DNA from: Rhodococcus sp. 14-2483-1-2
Lineage (GTDB): Bacteria; Actinomycetota; Actinomycetes; Mycobacteriales; Mycobacteriaceae
Direction of reading: 5' to 3'
Length of the DNA stretch: 64,000 nucleotides
NCBI RefSeq assembly: GCF_002259405.1
Contig: NZ_NPFW01000007.1
Span: 620,001 to 684,000 of the forward strand
Below the pieces are notes generated by a model. It saw nothing but the letters and a program-made list of their open reading frames with translations. It did not search any database and was not told where the DNA came from. The position numbers were made by a program, and so were the translations under genes. Each line of letters opens with the position of its first letter. The first letter of the stretch is position 1. Shown here in pieces: positions 33,735-43,229 of the stretch.

Positions 33735-33902
33735 TCAGGCCTTGGTGGAACTTTCTTCCCGAGCGCGCTTCTTGCGGTCCAGGTCGATGTTGAGACTGTC
33801 GGGCTTGATCGATGCGACGAACAACACCGCGACGAGCACGACCACTACGACGATGGTGATGACGACCACCGCGATGCCGAAAATTGCCAAAATACCGTTC
33901 AT
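33735..33902 (-). CDS. Small single-pass membrane protein
   Basis: A 55-residue protein starting MNGILAIFGIAVVVITIVV. One long hydrophobic segment (residues 3-30) is followed by a charged tail (DLDRKKRAREESSTKA). GC-rich third positions and a clean start and stop support a real gene. It lies 75 bases after the maltokinase gene on the same strand and may be the last gene of that unit. Function unknown. Confidence 0.6.
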   Translation of the reverse strand: MNGILAIFGIAVVVITIVVVVVLVAVLFVASIKPDSLNIDLDRKKRAREESSTKA

Positions 33903-33976
33903 GTCCTGCCTCCCGTGTCAGGCAATACGGTACTTGTCGTAGACAGTCCGGTCGACGTGCACCCCCAGCTCACCGC

Positions 33977-35362
33977 TCAGCTCACCAGGCGCGCCACAGC
34001 GCGCATCGGCAACGACAGCCAGGTAGGCCTGTTGCGAGCCTCGTACAGAACCTCGTACACGGCCTTGTCCAACTCGTATGCGCGCAACAGGTCGGCCTCC
34101 TCGCGGGGATCGTGCCCGGCCACCGAGGCGTATCCGTCGAAGAATGCCGCAATACTGCGGGCCGCCCACTTCTCGGCCCGCTCTCGCGCCGTCCGGTCCT
34201 CGGGCAGATCGACCAGCAGGTGGTTGGCCGCATAGTCGAACGAGCGCAGCATTCCGGCCACGTCACGCAGAGCGCTGTCCATCTGCCTGCGCTCGGCCAA
34301 GGTCTTTGCCGGCTCACCCTCGAAATCGATGAGCAACCACCGTTCCGGAGTGCCCAGCACCTGACCCAGATGCAGGTCACCGTGGATGCGCTGCACCGTG
34401 GTGCTGTTCGACGCCTCCGCTCGCGAGATCAGAGCGGTCGCCGCCGGGATGTACTGCGCGATCTCCGGCACCACCCGTGCCACTCCCGAGATGCGGGCGA
34501 GGATCTCCTCGACGGCGGTAGATTCCACCGATCGTTCGGCGGTACCCAGCACCGCCGCCAGGTCGTGGTGTACCTGCGCCACGGCCGCTCCGATCCGATG
34601 TGCGTCCGGGGCGAAATCGGCGGGCAGGTCTTCGATCGGCGTCTGCGGGGAATCGAACACCTCCTGCACGCTGGCCAGTGCCGCGGTCCAGCCCTCGGCG
34701 GAGTTCGCGGCGAAATCCTGAGCCATGCCGAGGGTCGTGGGTTCACCGCCGACTTCGGCTTCGAGCCAGCCACGAAGCGGCGCGACGTTGACGCTCCCCG
34801 CCTCCGCCAGCGCGCGATGCAGTTCCACATCGGGGCTGATCCCCGGCGGCACCTGACGAAACAGCTTGAGCAACAGTAGATCACCGAGAATCACCGAGGT
34901 GTTGGACTGCTCCGCCCCCAGAACCCGACCGCGTAGACCGCTCGGCACACTCGAACCGTCGACGATCTTGAATTCGATGCCGCCCGTGGCCTTTCCGGTG
35001 GCCAGAGCATCTCCGTACAGGCCGATGATCTCCGGGTCGCGCAAACCGTCGAACACGGCCACGTCGCCCGCCACGGGCAGTGCCCACGGCCGGAGGTCGT
35101 CGGTCAGTTCGGTCCGGAACCCGAGGGGCACCTGGTAGGTCTGTGTGACGGCCGCGCCGTCCTGCGTCAGCTGCACCTCCACCAGCAGATGCTCGGCCGC
35201 GAAATGTGGCTCGTCCCGAAGCACGTCGCGCGCGACGATCCGCACCGCACTCACCGTCGAACCCTTTGCGCCGAACCACCGTTGACCTGGCAACCACGTC
35301 GCCAGAGCATCCTCGAGCTGGGGTTCGACCGTGCGTGCCACACTCGAGCTGGAACCGACCAT
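33977..35362 (-). CDS. mak: Maltokinase
   Basis: A 461-residue maltokinase, which makes maltose-1-phosphate from maltose and ATP for the GlgE alpha-glucan pathway. The N-terminal cap region holds LATWLPGQRWFGAKG, typical of the enzyme. The kinase lobe carries the catalytic loop RIHGDLHLGQVL and the metal-binding LLIDFEGEPAKTLAERR. Length and motifs match the mycobacterial enzyme. In mycobacteria mak follows treS, whereas here the gene upstream is a divergent pirin and treS is absent. The ATG at 35362 has no strong ribosome site. Confidence 0.9.
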   Translation of the reverse strand: MVGSSSSVARTVEPQLEDALATWLPGQRWFGAKGSTVSAVRIVARDVLRDEPHFAAEHLLVEVQLTQDGAAVTQTYQVPLGFRTELTDDLRPWALPVAGDVAVFDGLRDPEIIGLYGDALATGKATGGIEFKIVDGSSVPSGLRGRVLGAEQSNTSVILGDLLLLKLFRQVPPGISPDVELHRALAEAGSVNVAPLRGWLEAEVGGEPTTLGMAQDFAANSAEGWTAALASVQEVFDSPQTPIEDLPADFAPDAHRIGAAVAQVHHDLAAVLGTAERSVESTAVEEILARISGVARVVPEIAQYIPAATALISRAEASNSTTVQRIHGDLHLGQVLGTPERWLLIDFEGEPAKTLAERRQMDSALRDVAGMLRSFDYAANHLLVDLPEDRTARERAEKWAARSIAAFFDGYASVAGHDPREEADLLRAYELDKAVYEVLYEARNRPTWLSLPMRAVARLVS

Positions 35363-35519
35363 GAGAATGTCTCGCCGCCTTCTTCGGAGTTTGCGGAGCT
35401 TGTGACCGTACGCAGCGAAACCTACCCACTCCCGGCGACGCCCACACACCGACCGCAAAGACACCCGAACGTTATGCAGGTCGTACGCCGGTGCACAGAC
35501 ATGCTCGTAGAGTGGTCAC

Positions 35520-36284
35520 ATGTCCGCTCCACTGACCGCCCACATCGACGTACACCGCGCCGGTGATCGATCGAAAACCCGTGTGTCCTGGCTGGACTCG
35601 AAACATTCGTTCTCCTTCGGCCAGCACTACGACCCCGACAACACCCATCACGGACTGTTGCTGGTCAACAACGACGACATCGTCACTGCCGGTCAAGGTT
35701 TCGAGACACATCCGCATCGCGACACGGAGATCGTCACCTGGGTGATGCAGGGTTCACTGGTGCATCAGGATTCCATCGGGCACTCCGGAATCATCCATCC
35801 CGGCCTCGCGCAACGGATGACAGCGGGCAAGGGCATCCTGCACTCCGAGAAGAACGATTCCTGGAGCATCGACGGCAACAAGCACACCGAGCCCGTTCGC
35901 TTCGTGCAGATGTGGGTGCTTCCGGACAGCCCCGGTGCCACTCCCGGATACGAACAGCTCGAGATCGGCGACGAATTGCTGCGTGGAGGGTTGGTCACCG
36001 TCGCGTCGGGGATGGACAAGCATCGCGGTCAGGCTGCGATCGGGATTTCCCAGAAGTCGGCTGCGCTGCACGCGGCAAGGTTGTTGCCCGGAACCTCGGT
36101 GACGGTGCCCGACGCCCCGTTCGTGCACCTGTTCGTCGCGCGCGGCATCGTCACGCTCGAAGGTGTGGGCGATCTCTGGGAGGGCGACGCAGTCCGCATG
36201 AGTTCGACTGGCGGACAACGGATCACCGCTACCGAGCCGGCCGAGGTGCTGATCTGGGAGATGCATTCACGTCTCGGCGGTTGA
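35520..36284 (+). CDS. Pirin-family protein
   Basis: A 254-residue bicupin of the pirin family. The metal ligands are in the first cupin: GFETHPHRDTEIVTWVMQG and IIHPGLAQRMTAGKGILHSE. The second cupin (about residues 140-250) lacks ligands, as usual. Bacterial pirins act as quercetinases or regulators of central metabolism. The ATG at 35520 is divergent from mak with 157 bases between them. Confidence 0.9.
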   Translation: MSAPLTAHIDVHRAGDRSKTRVSWLDSKHSFSFGQHYDPDNTHHGLLLVNNDDIVTAGQGFETHPHRDTEIVTWVMQGSLVHQDSIGHSGIIHPGLAQRMTAGKGILHSEKNDSWSIDGNKHTEPVRFVQMWVLPDSPGATPGYEQLEIGDELLRGGLVTVASGMDKHRGQAAIGISQKSAALHAARLLPGTSVTVPDAPFVHLFVARGIVTLEGVGDLWEGDAVRMSSTGGQRITATEPAEVLIWEMHSRLGG

Positions 36285-36395
36285 CCTATACGTTCGATGA
36301 CAAGTTGATCACGGGAGCACGTGGGTCCTGTGCGCACAGGAGACACCCGCATACACTCCCAGCGTTCACGATCGCCGATTTCGGAGGTATTCAAC

Positions 36396-36872
36396 GTGTC
36401 GAATCAGAATCCGCCGCCCGGAAACTATCCCCCTCCCGGAAACTATCCTTCACCCGGTGAGTACCCCCAGCAGGGCGGGTATCAACAACAGCCGACAGCG
36501 CCGAAGAACACCGTCGGCACGGTGGCTCTGGTCCTGGCGATTCTGGGCGTGTTGTTCTCCTGGACCATCGTGGGCGGAATCCTTCTCGGCCTGATCGCCA
36601 TCGTTCTCGGCTTCGTCGGACGGTCCAGGTACAAGAAACGCACCGCCACCAACGGCACCGTGTCACTCGTCGCGATCATTCTCGGTTTCGTGGCCGCAGC
36701 ACTGTCGATCGTTCTCGTCGTCGTCGGCGTCGGCCTGTTCAACGCAGTCGGTGGACAAGACTTCACCGACTGCATCAGCAACGCAGGCAGCGATACTGCA
36801 GCGCAACAGCAATGTGCCGACGAATTCCAGCAGAACGTCGAGAACCAGTACGACGACTCGACACCGAACTGA
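36396..36872 (+). CDS. DUF4190-like membrane protein with proline-rich N-terminus
   Basis: A 158-residue protein. The N-terminus is a short repeat-rich tail (NYPPPGNYPSPGEYPQQGGYQQQ). Two helices (VGTVALVLAILGVLFSWTIVGGILLGLIAIVLGF and VSLVAIILGFVAAALSIVLVVVGVGLF in outline) frame a basic loop RSRYKKR, the DUF4190 pattern. A short extracytoplasmic tail with two cysteines (FTDCISNAG, QQQCADEF) follows. Function unknown; related proteins often sit in the actinobacterial envelope. The GTG start at 36396 has GGAGG eight bases upstream. Confidence 0.82.
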   Translation: MSNQNPPPGNYPPPGNYPSPGEYPQQGGYQQQPTAPKNTVGTVALVLAILGVLFSWTIVGGILLGLIAIVLGFVGRSRYKKRTATNGTVSLVAIILGFVAAALSIVLVVVGVGLFNAVGGQDFTDCISNAGSDTAAQQQCADEFQQNVENQYDDSTPN

Positions 36873-36879
36873 GTCGCGG

Positions 36880-36899
36880 CCGAGACAATTACGTCTCGG
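36880..36899. terminator. Bidirectional hairpin
   Basis: CCGAGAC (36880-36886) pairs with GTCTCGG (36893-36899) around the loop AATTAC. It lies between the convergent DUF4190-like and GGDEF genes and includes the stop codon of the latter. Confidence 0.55.
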
Positions 36900-38007
36900 T
36901 GCCTGACGGAGTCCGGTCGCCTCGGCGCGTCGAACCCGCCACGATCACCTGATTGCCACCCTGCTGCTTGGCTTCGTACATCGCCGCGTCGGCTCGTCGC
37001 AGCAGCAGCGTGGTGAGTTCGACGATGTCGAAGCCGATGTCCTCGGCAATCGGGTACGTGCAATGCGCGACGCCTATGCTCACCGTCAGCGGTGCGGGGT
37101 CCTCCGCGGAATGCGCGGCACACCGATACGTCTCGGCCAGTGCGAGGGCCTCGTTCTCGGCCGATTTGGTCACCACTGCGAACTCCTCACCGCCCACCCG
37201 CGCGACCAGCACACCGTCCGTCGTCAGCCGACGTGCGATCAGCTGCAGGGCCGCGTCCCCCTGGTGGTGACCGAATCTGTCGTTGATCGACTTGAATCGG
37301 TCCACGTCGACGACCATCACCGACACATCGGTCGCACCGAGGAAATACACCGGCAGTGCCTCGTCGAGCCCTCGTCGGTTGCGTACCTGAGTGAGCGGAT
37401 CGAAGTTGGCCGCCTGCGCTTGGACCTGCAGTTTGAGGAGCAGGTACTGAAAGAACGTCGGGCCCATGAACGTGATGGGCACGAGCACCACGAGTTGCGC
37501 GACAGCCAGGCCGTGATCGGTATCCGGCGACAACAGGATCAGCACGAAGAACAGCGCCACTGCAGACCCGGCCCACAACAGATGCAAGGCCATCACTCGC
37601 GCACTGTGGAACAGCTGCACGTACACGCTGTTCGCTGCGAGCAGCGCGAGGGTCATGATGACGGTCTGGGGCTGTCCGTAGGCCAACAGCACCGCGGTGG
37701 TTCCGACGTCCGCGTACGCGGCGAACATCAGGGATGCACGCTTGGAGGGCCACGGTGCTTTCAGCCAGGCGATACCGACCACCGGTGTGGACAGCAACGC
37801 GACCACATAGACGCTCACCGCGATCGTCGAGGTCGGCGGCGTCTCGGTGAGCAGCAGCAACGCTGCTGCACCGAGCCCGTACGAAAACGTACTCAGAGCT
37901 GCAGCCAGCCGGTAGGGCGTCAGTGCACCGTGCAACTCGAGGTAGCTCACCACCGACTCGTAGCTGTGCGGCTGGTCCCACCACGTGCGCAGAAATGTCG
38001 ATTGCAC
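36889..38007 (-). CDS. GGDEF-domain diguanylate cyclase, membrane-bound
   Basis: A 372-residue protein. About six hydrophobic helices (residues 25-200) are followed by a GGDEF domain (about 210-365). The active-site loop is intact as GGEEF (in ARVGGEEFAVV), and the substrate-binding part (VVDVDRFKSINDRFGHHQGDAALQ) is conserved, so synthesis of cyclic di-GMP is expected. I do not see an RxxD inhibitory site in the usual place. The GTG at 38007 is chosen because GGAGG is four bases upstream; an ATG 28 codons earlier has none. The membrane part is an undefined sensor. Confidence 0.87.
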   Translation of the reverse strand: MQSTFLRTWWDQPHSYESVVSYLELHGALTPYRLAAALSTFSYGLGAAALLLLTETPPTSTIAVSVYVVALLSTPVVGIAWLKAPWPSKRASLMFAAYADVGTTAVLLAYGQPQTVIMTLALLAANSVYVQLFHSARVMALHLLWAGSAVALFFVLILLSPDTDHGLAVAQLVVLVPITFMGPTFFQYLLLKLQVQAQAANFDPLTQVRNRRGLDEALPVYFLGATDVSVMVVDVDRFKSINDRFGHHQGDAALQLIARRLTTDGVLVARVGGEEFAVVTKSAENEALALAETYRCAAHSAEDPAPLTVSIGVAHCTYPIAEDIGFDIVELTTLLLRRADAAMYEAKQQGGNQVIVAGSTRRGDRTPSGTET

Positions 38008-38113
38008 GTAACCTCCATGCGCGTTCCAGCCGAGAATCACCGGAACCGACTGGACGCCACCATGTTGGACCGGGCCGGACATATCGGCCATCGCCGATGC
38101 TATCGGACCGACG

Positions 38114-39697
38114 TCACCCTCGGATGTCTCTTCGTCGGAACGCTGTGAAACCCCCTAGGCCGACGACGACGGCGACCACGACGAGCCATCCGATCGGCGC
38201 GAGGGCGAGTGCTGCTCCCGGCAATCGCGGCACGTGAGTGAAGGGCGAGAGATCGAGCCACGGCTGCGGCAAGCCGACCACCGACCCGATCTGCCCGAGC
38301 GCGACGAAGCCGCCGAGAACCGCCCACAGGACGGTCGCGAATCGAGGCACCGCGCCGAACAATGCCACGCAGATGGCCGTCACCACCCACACGGCCGGAA
38401 CCTGACCCAGTGCGCCGGCCAGCACGGACGGCAGTTCGCCTGCGATATCGCCGGTGGCCGACCCGTACGTCACTCCGATGGTGAGGCCGACGACCAGCAA
38501 CAGCCACGCTGGGCCGAGAACAGCGAGCAGCAGATGACCGGCCAGCCAGCGCAGGCGCGAGACTCCGGTGGCCAGCACTATCTCGGCCAGGCCCGCCTCT
38601 TCCTCACTGTGCAGCCGCAGCATGGCCGACACCGAGTAGGCCGCCACCATGATGCCGACGATGCTCAGCACGGCGGCAATGAACGATTGTTCGAGTGTGG
38701 TGCCCCCGAACTTGTTCAGTGCGTCGCTGATGGCAGTGCTGCTGCCGAGCTGGTCACCGATCCCGTCCGTGGACGAGCCGATTGCGATACCGAACAGCGC
38801 GAGCCCGACGGTCCAGACGACGATGGTTCCGCGAGAGAGTCGCCAGGCGAGGGCGACGGGACCGGACAGTGACGAAACGGCAGCCTCCCGGCCGCGGCGC
38901 TCGGCCCGCAAGCCACTGCCGAGATCGCGTCGACTGGCCGCCACGAATGCTGCGGCACAGAACGCGGCTGCAGCCACCAGCGACAGCAACAACGGCCACC
39001 ACCTCTCCTCGGCGAACGGCCGCACCTGCGCCGACCACCCGATCGGTGAGAACCACGACAAGGTGCCCGAGCCGATGTCGCCGATCGCTCTGAGTACGAA
39101 CGCAGCGGCCAACACACCGAGGGCGTAGCCGCGAGCCACGCGAGCCCCGGACGCCACCTGTGCCGCCAGCGCCGCGCAGCCGACGAACACGGCACCGACA
39201 ACGACGATCGACGCGCCGAACGCAAGGCTCCCGGCCGCCGGCAGACCGAATGCCCACAGCGAGCCGAACGACAACGTTCCCGTAGCCACGACGCCGCCGC
39301 CCGCAAGCAGCATGGCCGCTGTCAGCCCTGCGTATCTGCCCACGGCAGTCGACCCGATCAGCTCGGTGCGCCCCGCATCCTCCTCACCGCGGGTGTGCCG
39401 AACGACGGTGAGGATCGCCGCCAACGGAACGAGAGTGAGCATCAGTCCGGCGCGCCACGCCACCAGGGCACCCAGGTCGCTGCCGAAGATGGGCCCGACG
39501 AGCGCCGCTTGCGCCGGCACTGCCTCGGTGCCGAGATAGAACGCTTGCCGATCTGCCGCCGTCGGATACAGCCCCTCGAAGCTGACCGCGTACAGCAGCG
39601 GAAGCGCTCCGAGCAGGACGACCCATACGGGCGCTACCAAGCGATCGCGGCGCAGATACAACCGCAGCAATGCCCCCGTTCCGCTCAGGCTGCTCAT
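38114..39697 (-). CDS. ABC-2 type exporter permease, two-domain form
   Basis: A 527-residue membrane protein with about twelve hydrophobic helices in two similar halves, each with the ABC-2 fold. Marks include [23 protein letters not shown] in the first half and [33 protein letters not shown] in the second; both are the loop seen before the fourth helix. The halves suggest an internal duplication or fusion. Its ATG overlaps the stop of the ATPase gene (39694-39697). It exports an unknown compound under control of the adjacent TetR. Confidence 0.88.
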   Translation of the reverse strand: MSSLSGTGALLRLYLRRDRLVAPVWVVLLGALPLLYAVSFEGLYPTAADRQAFYLGTEAVPAQAALVGPIFGSDLGALVAWRAGLMLTLVPLAAILTVVRHTRGEEDAGRTELIGSTAVGRYAGLTAAMLLAGGGVVATGTLSFGSLWAFGLPAAGSLAFGASIVVVGAVFVGCAALAAQVASGARVARGYALGVLAAAFVLRAIGDIGSGTLSWFSPIGWSAQVRPFAEERWWPLLLSLVAAAAFCAAAFVAASRRDLGSGLRAERRGREAAVSSLSGPVALAWRLSRGTIVVWTVGLALFGIAIGSSTDGIGDQLGSSTAISDALNKFGGTTLEQSFIAAVLSIVGIMVAAYSVSAMLRLHSEEEAGLAEIVLATGVSRLRWLAGHLLLAVLGPAWLLLVVGLTIGVTYGSATGDIAGELPSVLAGALGQVPAVWVVTAICVALFGAVPRFATVLWAVLGGFVALGQIGSVVGLPQPWLDLSPFTHVPRLPGAALALAPIGWLVVVAVVVGLGGFTAFRRRDIRG

Positions 39698-40572
39698 GCG
39701 TAGTACCTCATGAACAGCTCCTCCAGAGTCGGAGCGGAGCTGACCAAGCTCTGCACTCCCGCATCGGCCAGGATGTGCATCACCGCAGCGAGGGCCTCGT
39801 TCTCCACCGTGCAGGTGACGGTGGAACCATCCACGCTCACGGCACTCACCCCGGTGAGTGTGTCGAGATCGCCTGGCACCCGATCGACGGTGGCGGTCAC
39901 CGTCGTGCGGGTGAGATGCCGCATCGATGCCAGCGTGCCGGTGTCCACCGTTCGACCGTCCTTGACGATGGTCACCGAGCTGCACAGCGCATCCACCTCC
40001 GACAGGATGTGCGACGACAACAGCACCGTGGTTCCGCGTCGGGCAGCATCTTTCACGCAGTCGCCGAAGTGCTGCTCCATCAGCGGATCGAGTCCCGAGG
40101 TGGGTTCGTCGAGGATCAGCAACTCGACGTCGGAGGCCAGAGCCGAGATCAGCGCAACCTTCTGCCGATTGCCCTTGGAGTAGGTCCGAGTGCGCTTGCC
40201 GGGGTCGAGGGAGAACCGTTCGAGCAATTCCGCGCGGCGGGCGGTGTCGATTCCGCCGCGCATCCGGCCGAGCAGATCGATCACTTCACCGCCGGTCAGC
40301 GACGGCCACAGAGTCACGTCACCCGGGACGTAGGCCAGGCGTCGATGCAGCGCCACAGGATCGGCCCACGGGTCTCCGCCGAGCAAGCGCACCTGTCCCG
40401 ACGTCGCGCGGACGAGACCGAGCAGCACCCGAATCGTCGTGGATTTACCGGCCCCGTTGGGGCCGAGGAACCCGTGCACCTCACCGGTCGGTACGTGCAG
40501 GTCCAGTCCGTCGAGCGCCCGGACCGACCCGAACGTCTTCACCAGCCCGTTCACGGAGATCGCCTCGGTCAT
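39694..40572 (-). CDS. ABC exporter ATP-binding protein
   Basis: A 292-residue ATPase. Walker A is [19 protein letters not shown], the signature is replaced by [13 protein letters not shown] (a common variant of this subfamily), Walker B is [14 protein letters not shown] and the switch is [14 protein letters not shown]-terminal domain of about 80 residues follows. It overlaps both the TetR gene upstream and the permease gene downstream by four bases, so TetR, ATPase and permease form one coupled three-gene operon. Confidence 0.9.
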   Translation of the reverse strand: MTEAISVNGLVKTFGSVRALDGLDLHVPTGEVHGFLGPNGAGKSTTIRVLLGLVRATSGQVRLLGGDPWADPVALHRRLAYVPGDVTLWPSLTGGEVIDLLGRMRGGIDTARRAELLERFSLDPGKRTRTYSKGNRQKVALISALASDVELLILDEPTSGLDPLMEQHFGDCVKDAARRGTTVLLSSHILSEVDALCSSVTIVKDGRTVDTGTLASMRHLTRTTVTATVDRVPGDLDTLTGVSAVSVDGSTVTCTVENEALAAVMHILADAGVQSLVSSAPTLEELFMRYYA

Positions 40573-41183
40573 GACGTGGCCTCCAGATAGGTGTGCAAAG
40601 CCTGGGAGTCGGTGAACAATCCGTCGGTGTAGAGCTCGAGCGCAGGAAGAGTGATCTCGTCACCGAGCGCGCTCAGGGCCTCGCGGAAATCGACGTCGGG
40701 GCCGGCCATCTGCACGTACAACAGCAGTCCGCCGACGTTCTGTCGCGTCAGGAACCGGGCCCGGGCCGCGGGGTCGCGACTGGGGGTGAAACGGCCGTCG
40801 CGGACACCGTCCTCGATGTAGCGGACGGCGTCGTCGACCATGTGCTCGAACAACTCTCGCGCCAACGTTCCGCCTGCGGCGAAGCTCCGCACGATGTACG
40901 CGACGAGCGGCGCGTACTCGTCGATCCGGGCGAGCTGTTCCATCATTCCGGCGGGGGCGGACGATGCTGCCTTCGACTCGCGGATCACCCGCAGGACGTG
41001 CTCGTCGCACGCCGTGCGCAGGCCGTCCTTGGACCCGAAGTGGTGATTGAGCAGCCCCGGCGAGACACCTGCCGCCGTGGCGATGGACCGCACGCCTGCG
41101 GTGAAACCCTGGGATCCGAAAACGCCGATCGCGGTGTCGCGGATTCGAGCCCTGGTCGTGAGATCCTCCGATGCTGTACGCAT
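40569..41183 (-). CDS. TetR-family regulator of the ABC exporter operon
   Basis: A 204-residue TetR protein. The HTH (about residues 9-50) reads [20 protein letters not shown] and then [24 protein letters not shown]. The ligand domain is rich in Ala and Leu. I place the start at 41183: the ATG lies about ten bases after a good -10 hexamer and inside a perfect palindrome, so the mRNA is likely leaderless or nearly so. The longer frame to 41219 would overlap the promoter. It likely represses itself and the two transporter genes that follow. Confidence 0.87.
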   Translation of the reverse strand: MRTASEDLTTRARIRDTAIGVFGSQGFTAGVRSIATAAGVSPGLLNHHFGSKDGLRTACDEHVLRVIRESKAASSAPAGMMEQLARIDEYAPLVAYIVRSFAAGGTLARELFEHMVDDAVRYIEDGVRDGRFTPSRDPAARARFLTRQNVGGLLLYVQMAGPDVDFREALSALGDEITLPALELYTDGLFTDSQALHTYLEATS

Positions 41184-41190
41184 GTACAGC
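41173..41190. promoter_or_regulatory. Palindromic operator at the TetR start
   Basis: GCTGTACGCATGTACAGC: 7-bp arms around the four-base centre GCAT. The palindrome covers the ATG and predicted transcript start of the tetR-ABC operon, which is where an autorepressor would bind. Confidence 0.7.
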
Positions 41191-41219
41191 ACATTAAACA
41201 CCCGTTCAATCAAGCACAA
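41191..41219 (-). promoter_or_regulatory. Promoter of the tetR-ABC exporter operon
   Basis: On the minus strand TTGTGC (41214-41219) and TAATGT (41191-41196) are separated by 17 bases. The -10 ends seven bases before the predicted ATG codon, which fits a leaderless transcript. Confidence 0.6.
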
Positions 41220-41237
41220 GAGTGTAAAGATGGACGG

Positions 41238-43196
41238 ATGACTTCAGTAGTGAACTCGGGCATCGATCTCAGCTACCAGGACGAGAACACACGCGCGCAG
41301 GACGACCTGTTCGTGCACGTCAACGGCAAATGGCTCGAGGAGTACGCCATCCCGGCCGACCGCGCCGTCGACGGCGCATTCCGCACCTTGTACGACCGCG
41401 CCGAGGTCGACGTCCAGACCATCATCGAAGAGTCGGCCGACGCGAACCCGCCTGCGGGCAGTGCCGCACAGAAGATCGGCGACCTGTTCTCGAGCTTCAT
41501 GGATGCCGATCGCGCGGAGCAACTCGGCGTCACCCCGATCGCCGACGAGCTCACCGCCATCTCCGACGCAACCGACCTCGTCACCCTCGCAGGCGTTCTC
41601 GGCTCCCTGCAACGCACCGGCGTCGGCGGTGCCATCGGCCACTACGTCGACACCGACGCCAAGCAGTCCGATCGCTACCTCGTGCACTTCAGCCAGTCCG
41701 GAATCGGCCTGCCCGACGAGTCGTACTACCGCCAGGACGAGTACGCCGAGATCCGCTCGAGCTACCTCGAGCACATCTCGAAGATGTTCGCGCTCAGCGG
41801 CATCGAGTACGACGCACAGACGGTGTTCGACCTCGAGAAGAAGATCGCCGCAGGCCACTGGGACGTCGTCGCCAGGCGCGACGCCGAGAAGAGCTACAAC
41901 CTCGTCGACTACGACACGTTGGTCAAGAGCGGTGCCGGATTCAACTGGGCTGCATGGATTTCCGGGCTCGGCGCAACCACCGAGCAGTTCGCCGAGATCG
42001 TGGTTCGGCAGCCTCCGTTCCTCAGCACGTTCGTCTCGCTGTGGAATTCCGAGGACATCGAAGCGTGGAAGGCGTGGCTGGCCTGGCGCGTCGTGCATTC
42101 ACGGGCACCGTTTCTGACGAGTGAGATCGTCGACGAGAACTTCGCGTTCTACGGAACGACGCTGACCGGCACCGAAGAGAACCGCGAGCGCTGGAAGCGT
42201 GGCGTCTCCCTGGTGCAGGACGTGCTCGGCGAGGCCGTCGGCAAGCTCTACGTCGAACGCCACTTCCCGGCCGACTCCAAGGCGCGGATGCAGGTGCTGG
42301 TCGACAATCTCACCGAGGCCTACCGCCGTAACATCTCCGAGCTCGAATGGATGAGCCCGGAGACTCGGCAGAAAGCGTTGGACAAGCTGGGCAAGTTCAC
42401 CCCCAAGATCGGCTACCCCGACCGGTGGCGCGACTACTCGGGTGTCGAGATCGTCGCCGACGACCTGCTCGGCAACTACCGCCGCGGCTACACCGCGGAC
42501 TACCAGCGCGACCTCGACAAGCTCGGCGGCCCGGTAGACCGTGACGAGTGGTTCATGACGCCGCAGACCGTCAACGCCTACTACAACCCCGGCATGAACG
42601 AGATCGTCTTTCCCGCAGCCATTCTGCAGCCACCGTTCTTCGACCCCGAGGCCGACGACGCGGCCAACTACGGCGGTATCGGAGCCGTCATCGGCCACGA
42701 GATCGGTCACGGATTCGACGACCAGGGTGCCAAGTACGACGGTGACGGCAACATGGTCGACTGGTGGACCGACAGCGACCGCACCGAATTCGGCAAGCGC
42801 ACCACGGCACTGATCGAGCAGTACAACGAGTTCGAGCCCAAGGCACTGCCCGGCCACAAGGTCAACGGCGAGTTCACCATCGGCGAGAACATCGGCGACC
42901 TCGGTGGACTCTCGATCGCGGTCGCCGCCTACGAGATCTCGCTCGAAGGCAAGGACGCCCCGGTGCTCGACGGCCTGAGCGGGCTGCAGCGCGTGTTCTT
43001 CGGGTGGTCACAGGTGTGGCGTACCAAGGCGCGCGACGCCGAGGCGATCCGTCGACTCGCCGTCGATCCGCACTCGCCGCCGGAGTTCCGCTGCAACGGC
43101 GTCGTGCGAAATCTCGACAGTTTTCACGAAGCCTTCGACGTACAGCCCGGAGATGCGCTGTACTTGGACCCGGGGAAGCGCGTCAGGATCTGGTAG
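41238..43196 (+). CDS. zmp1: M13-family zinc metallopeptidase (Zmp1/PepO-like)
   Basis: A 652-residue neprilysin-type peptidase. The zinc site HEIGH is at residues 487-491, the third ligand motif ENIGD at 550-554, the substrate-positioning NAYYNP lies before them, and the end shows the family motif FRCNGVVRNLDSFHEAF and RVRIW. No signal peptide or membrane helix is visible, as in mycobacterial Zmp1, which is nevertheless found outside the cell. The ATG at 41238 follows GGACGG; a long open extension upstream is antisense to tetR. It is divergent from the tetR-ABC operon with only 54 bases between the two start codons. Confidence 0.92.
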   Translation: MTSVVNSGIDLSYQDENTRAQDDLFVHVNGKWLEEYAIPADRAVDGAFRTLYDRAEVDVQTIIEESADANPPAGSAAQKIGDLFSSFMDADRAEQLGVTPIADELTAISDATDLVTLAGVLGSLQRTGVGGAIGHYVDTDAKQSDRYLVHFSQSGIGLPDESYYRQDEYAEIRSSYLEHISKMFALSGIEYDAQTVFDLEKKIAAGHWDVVARRDAEKSYNLVDYDTLVKSGAGFNWAAWISGLGATTEQFAEIVVRQPPFLSTFVSLWNSEDIEAWKAWLAWRVVHSRAPFLTSEIVDENFAFYGTTLTGTEENRERWKRGVSLVQDVLGEAVGKLYVERHFPADSKARMQVLVDNLTEAYRRNISELEWMSPETRQKALDKLGKFTPKIGYPDRWRDYSGVEIVADDLLGNYRRGYTADYQRDLDKLGGPVDRDEWFMTPQTVNAYYNPGMNEIVFPAAILQPPFFDPEADDAANYGGIGAVIGHEIGHGFDDQGAKYDGDGNMVDWWTDSDRTEFGKRTTALIEQYNEFEPKALPGHKVNGEFTIGENIGDLGGLSIAVAAYEISLEGKDAPVLDGLSGLQRVFFGWSQVWRTKARDAEAIRRLAVDPHSPPEFRCNGVVRNLDSFHEAFDVQPGDALYLDPGKRVRIW

Positions 43197-43229
43197 TTCC
43201 GCGTAGGGCAATGGGGAGGGAATTCAAGG

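Noticed and set aside
40593-41237. A 215-codon N-terminal extension of the M13 peptidase
   Set aside because: It is fully antisense to the tetR gene and its promoter. The family N-terminus begins at the ATG at 41238.
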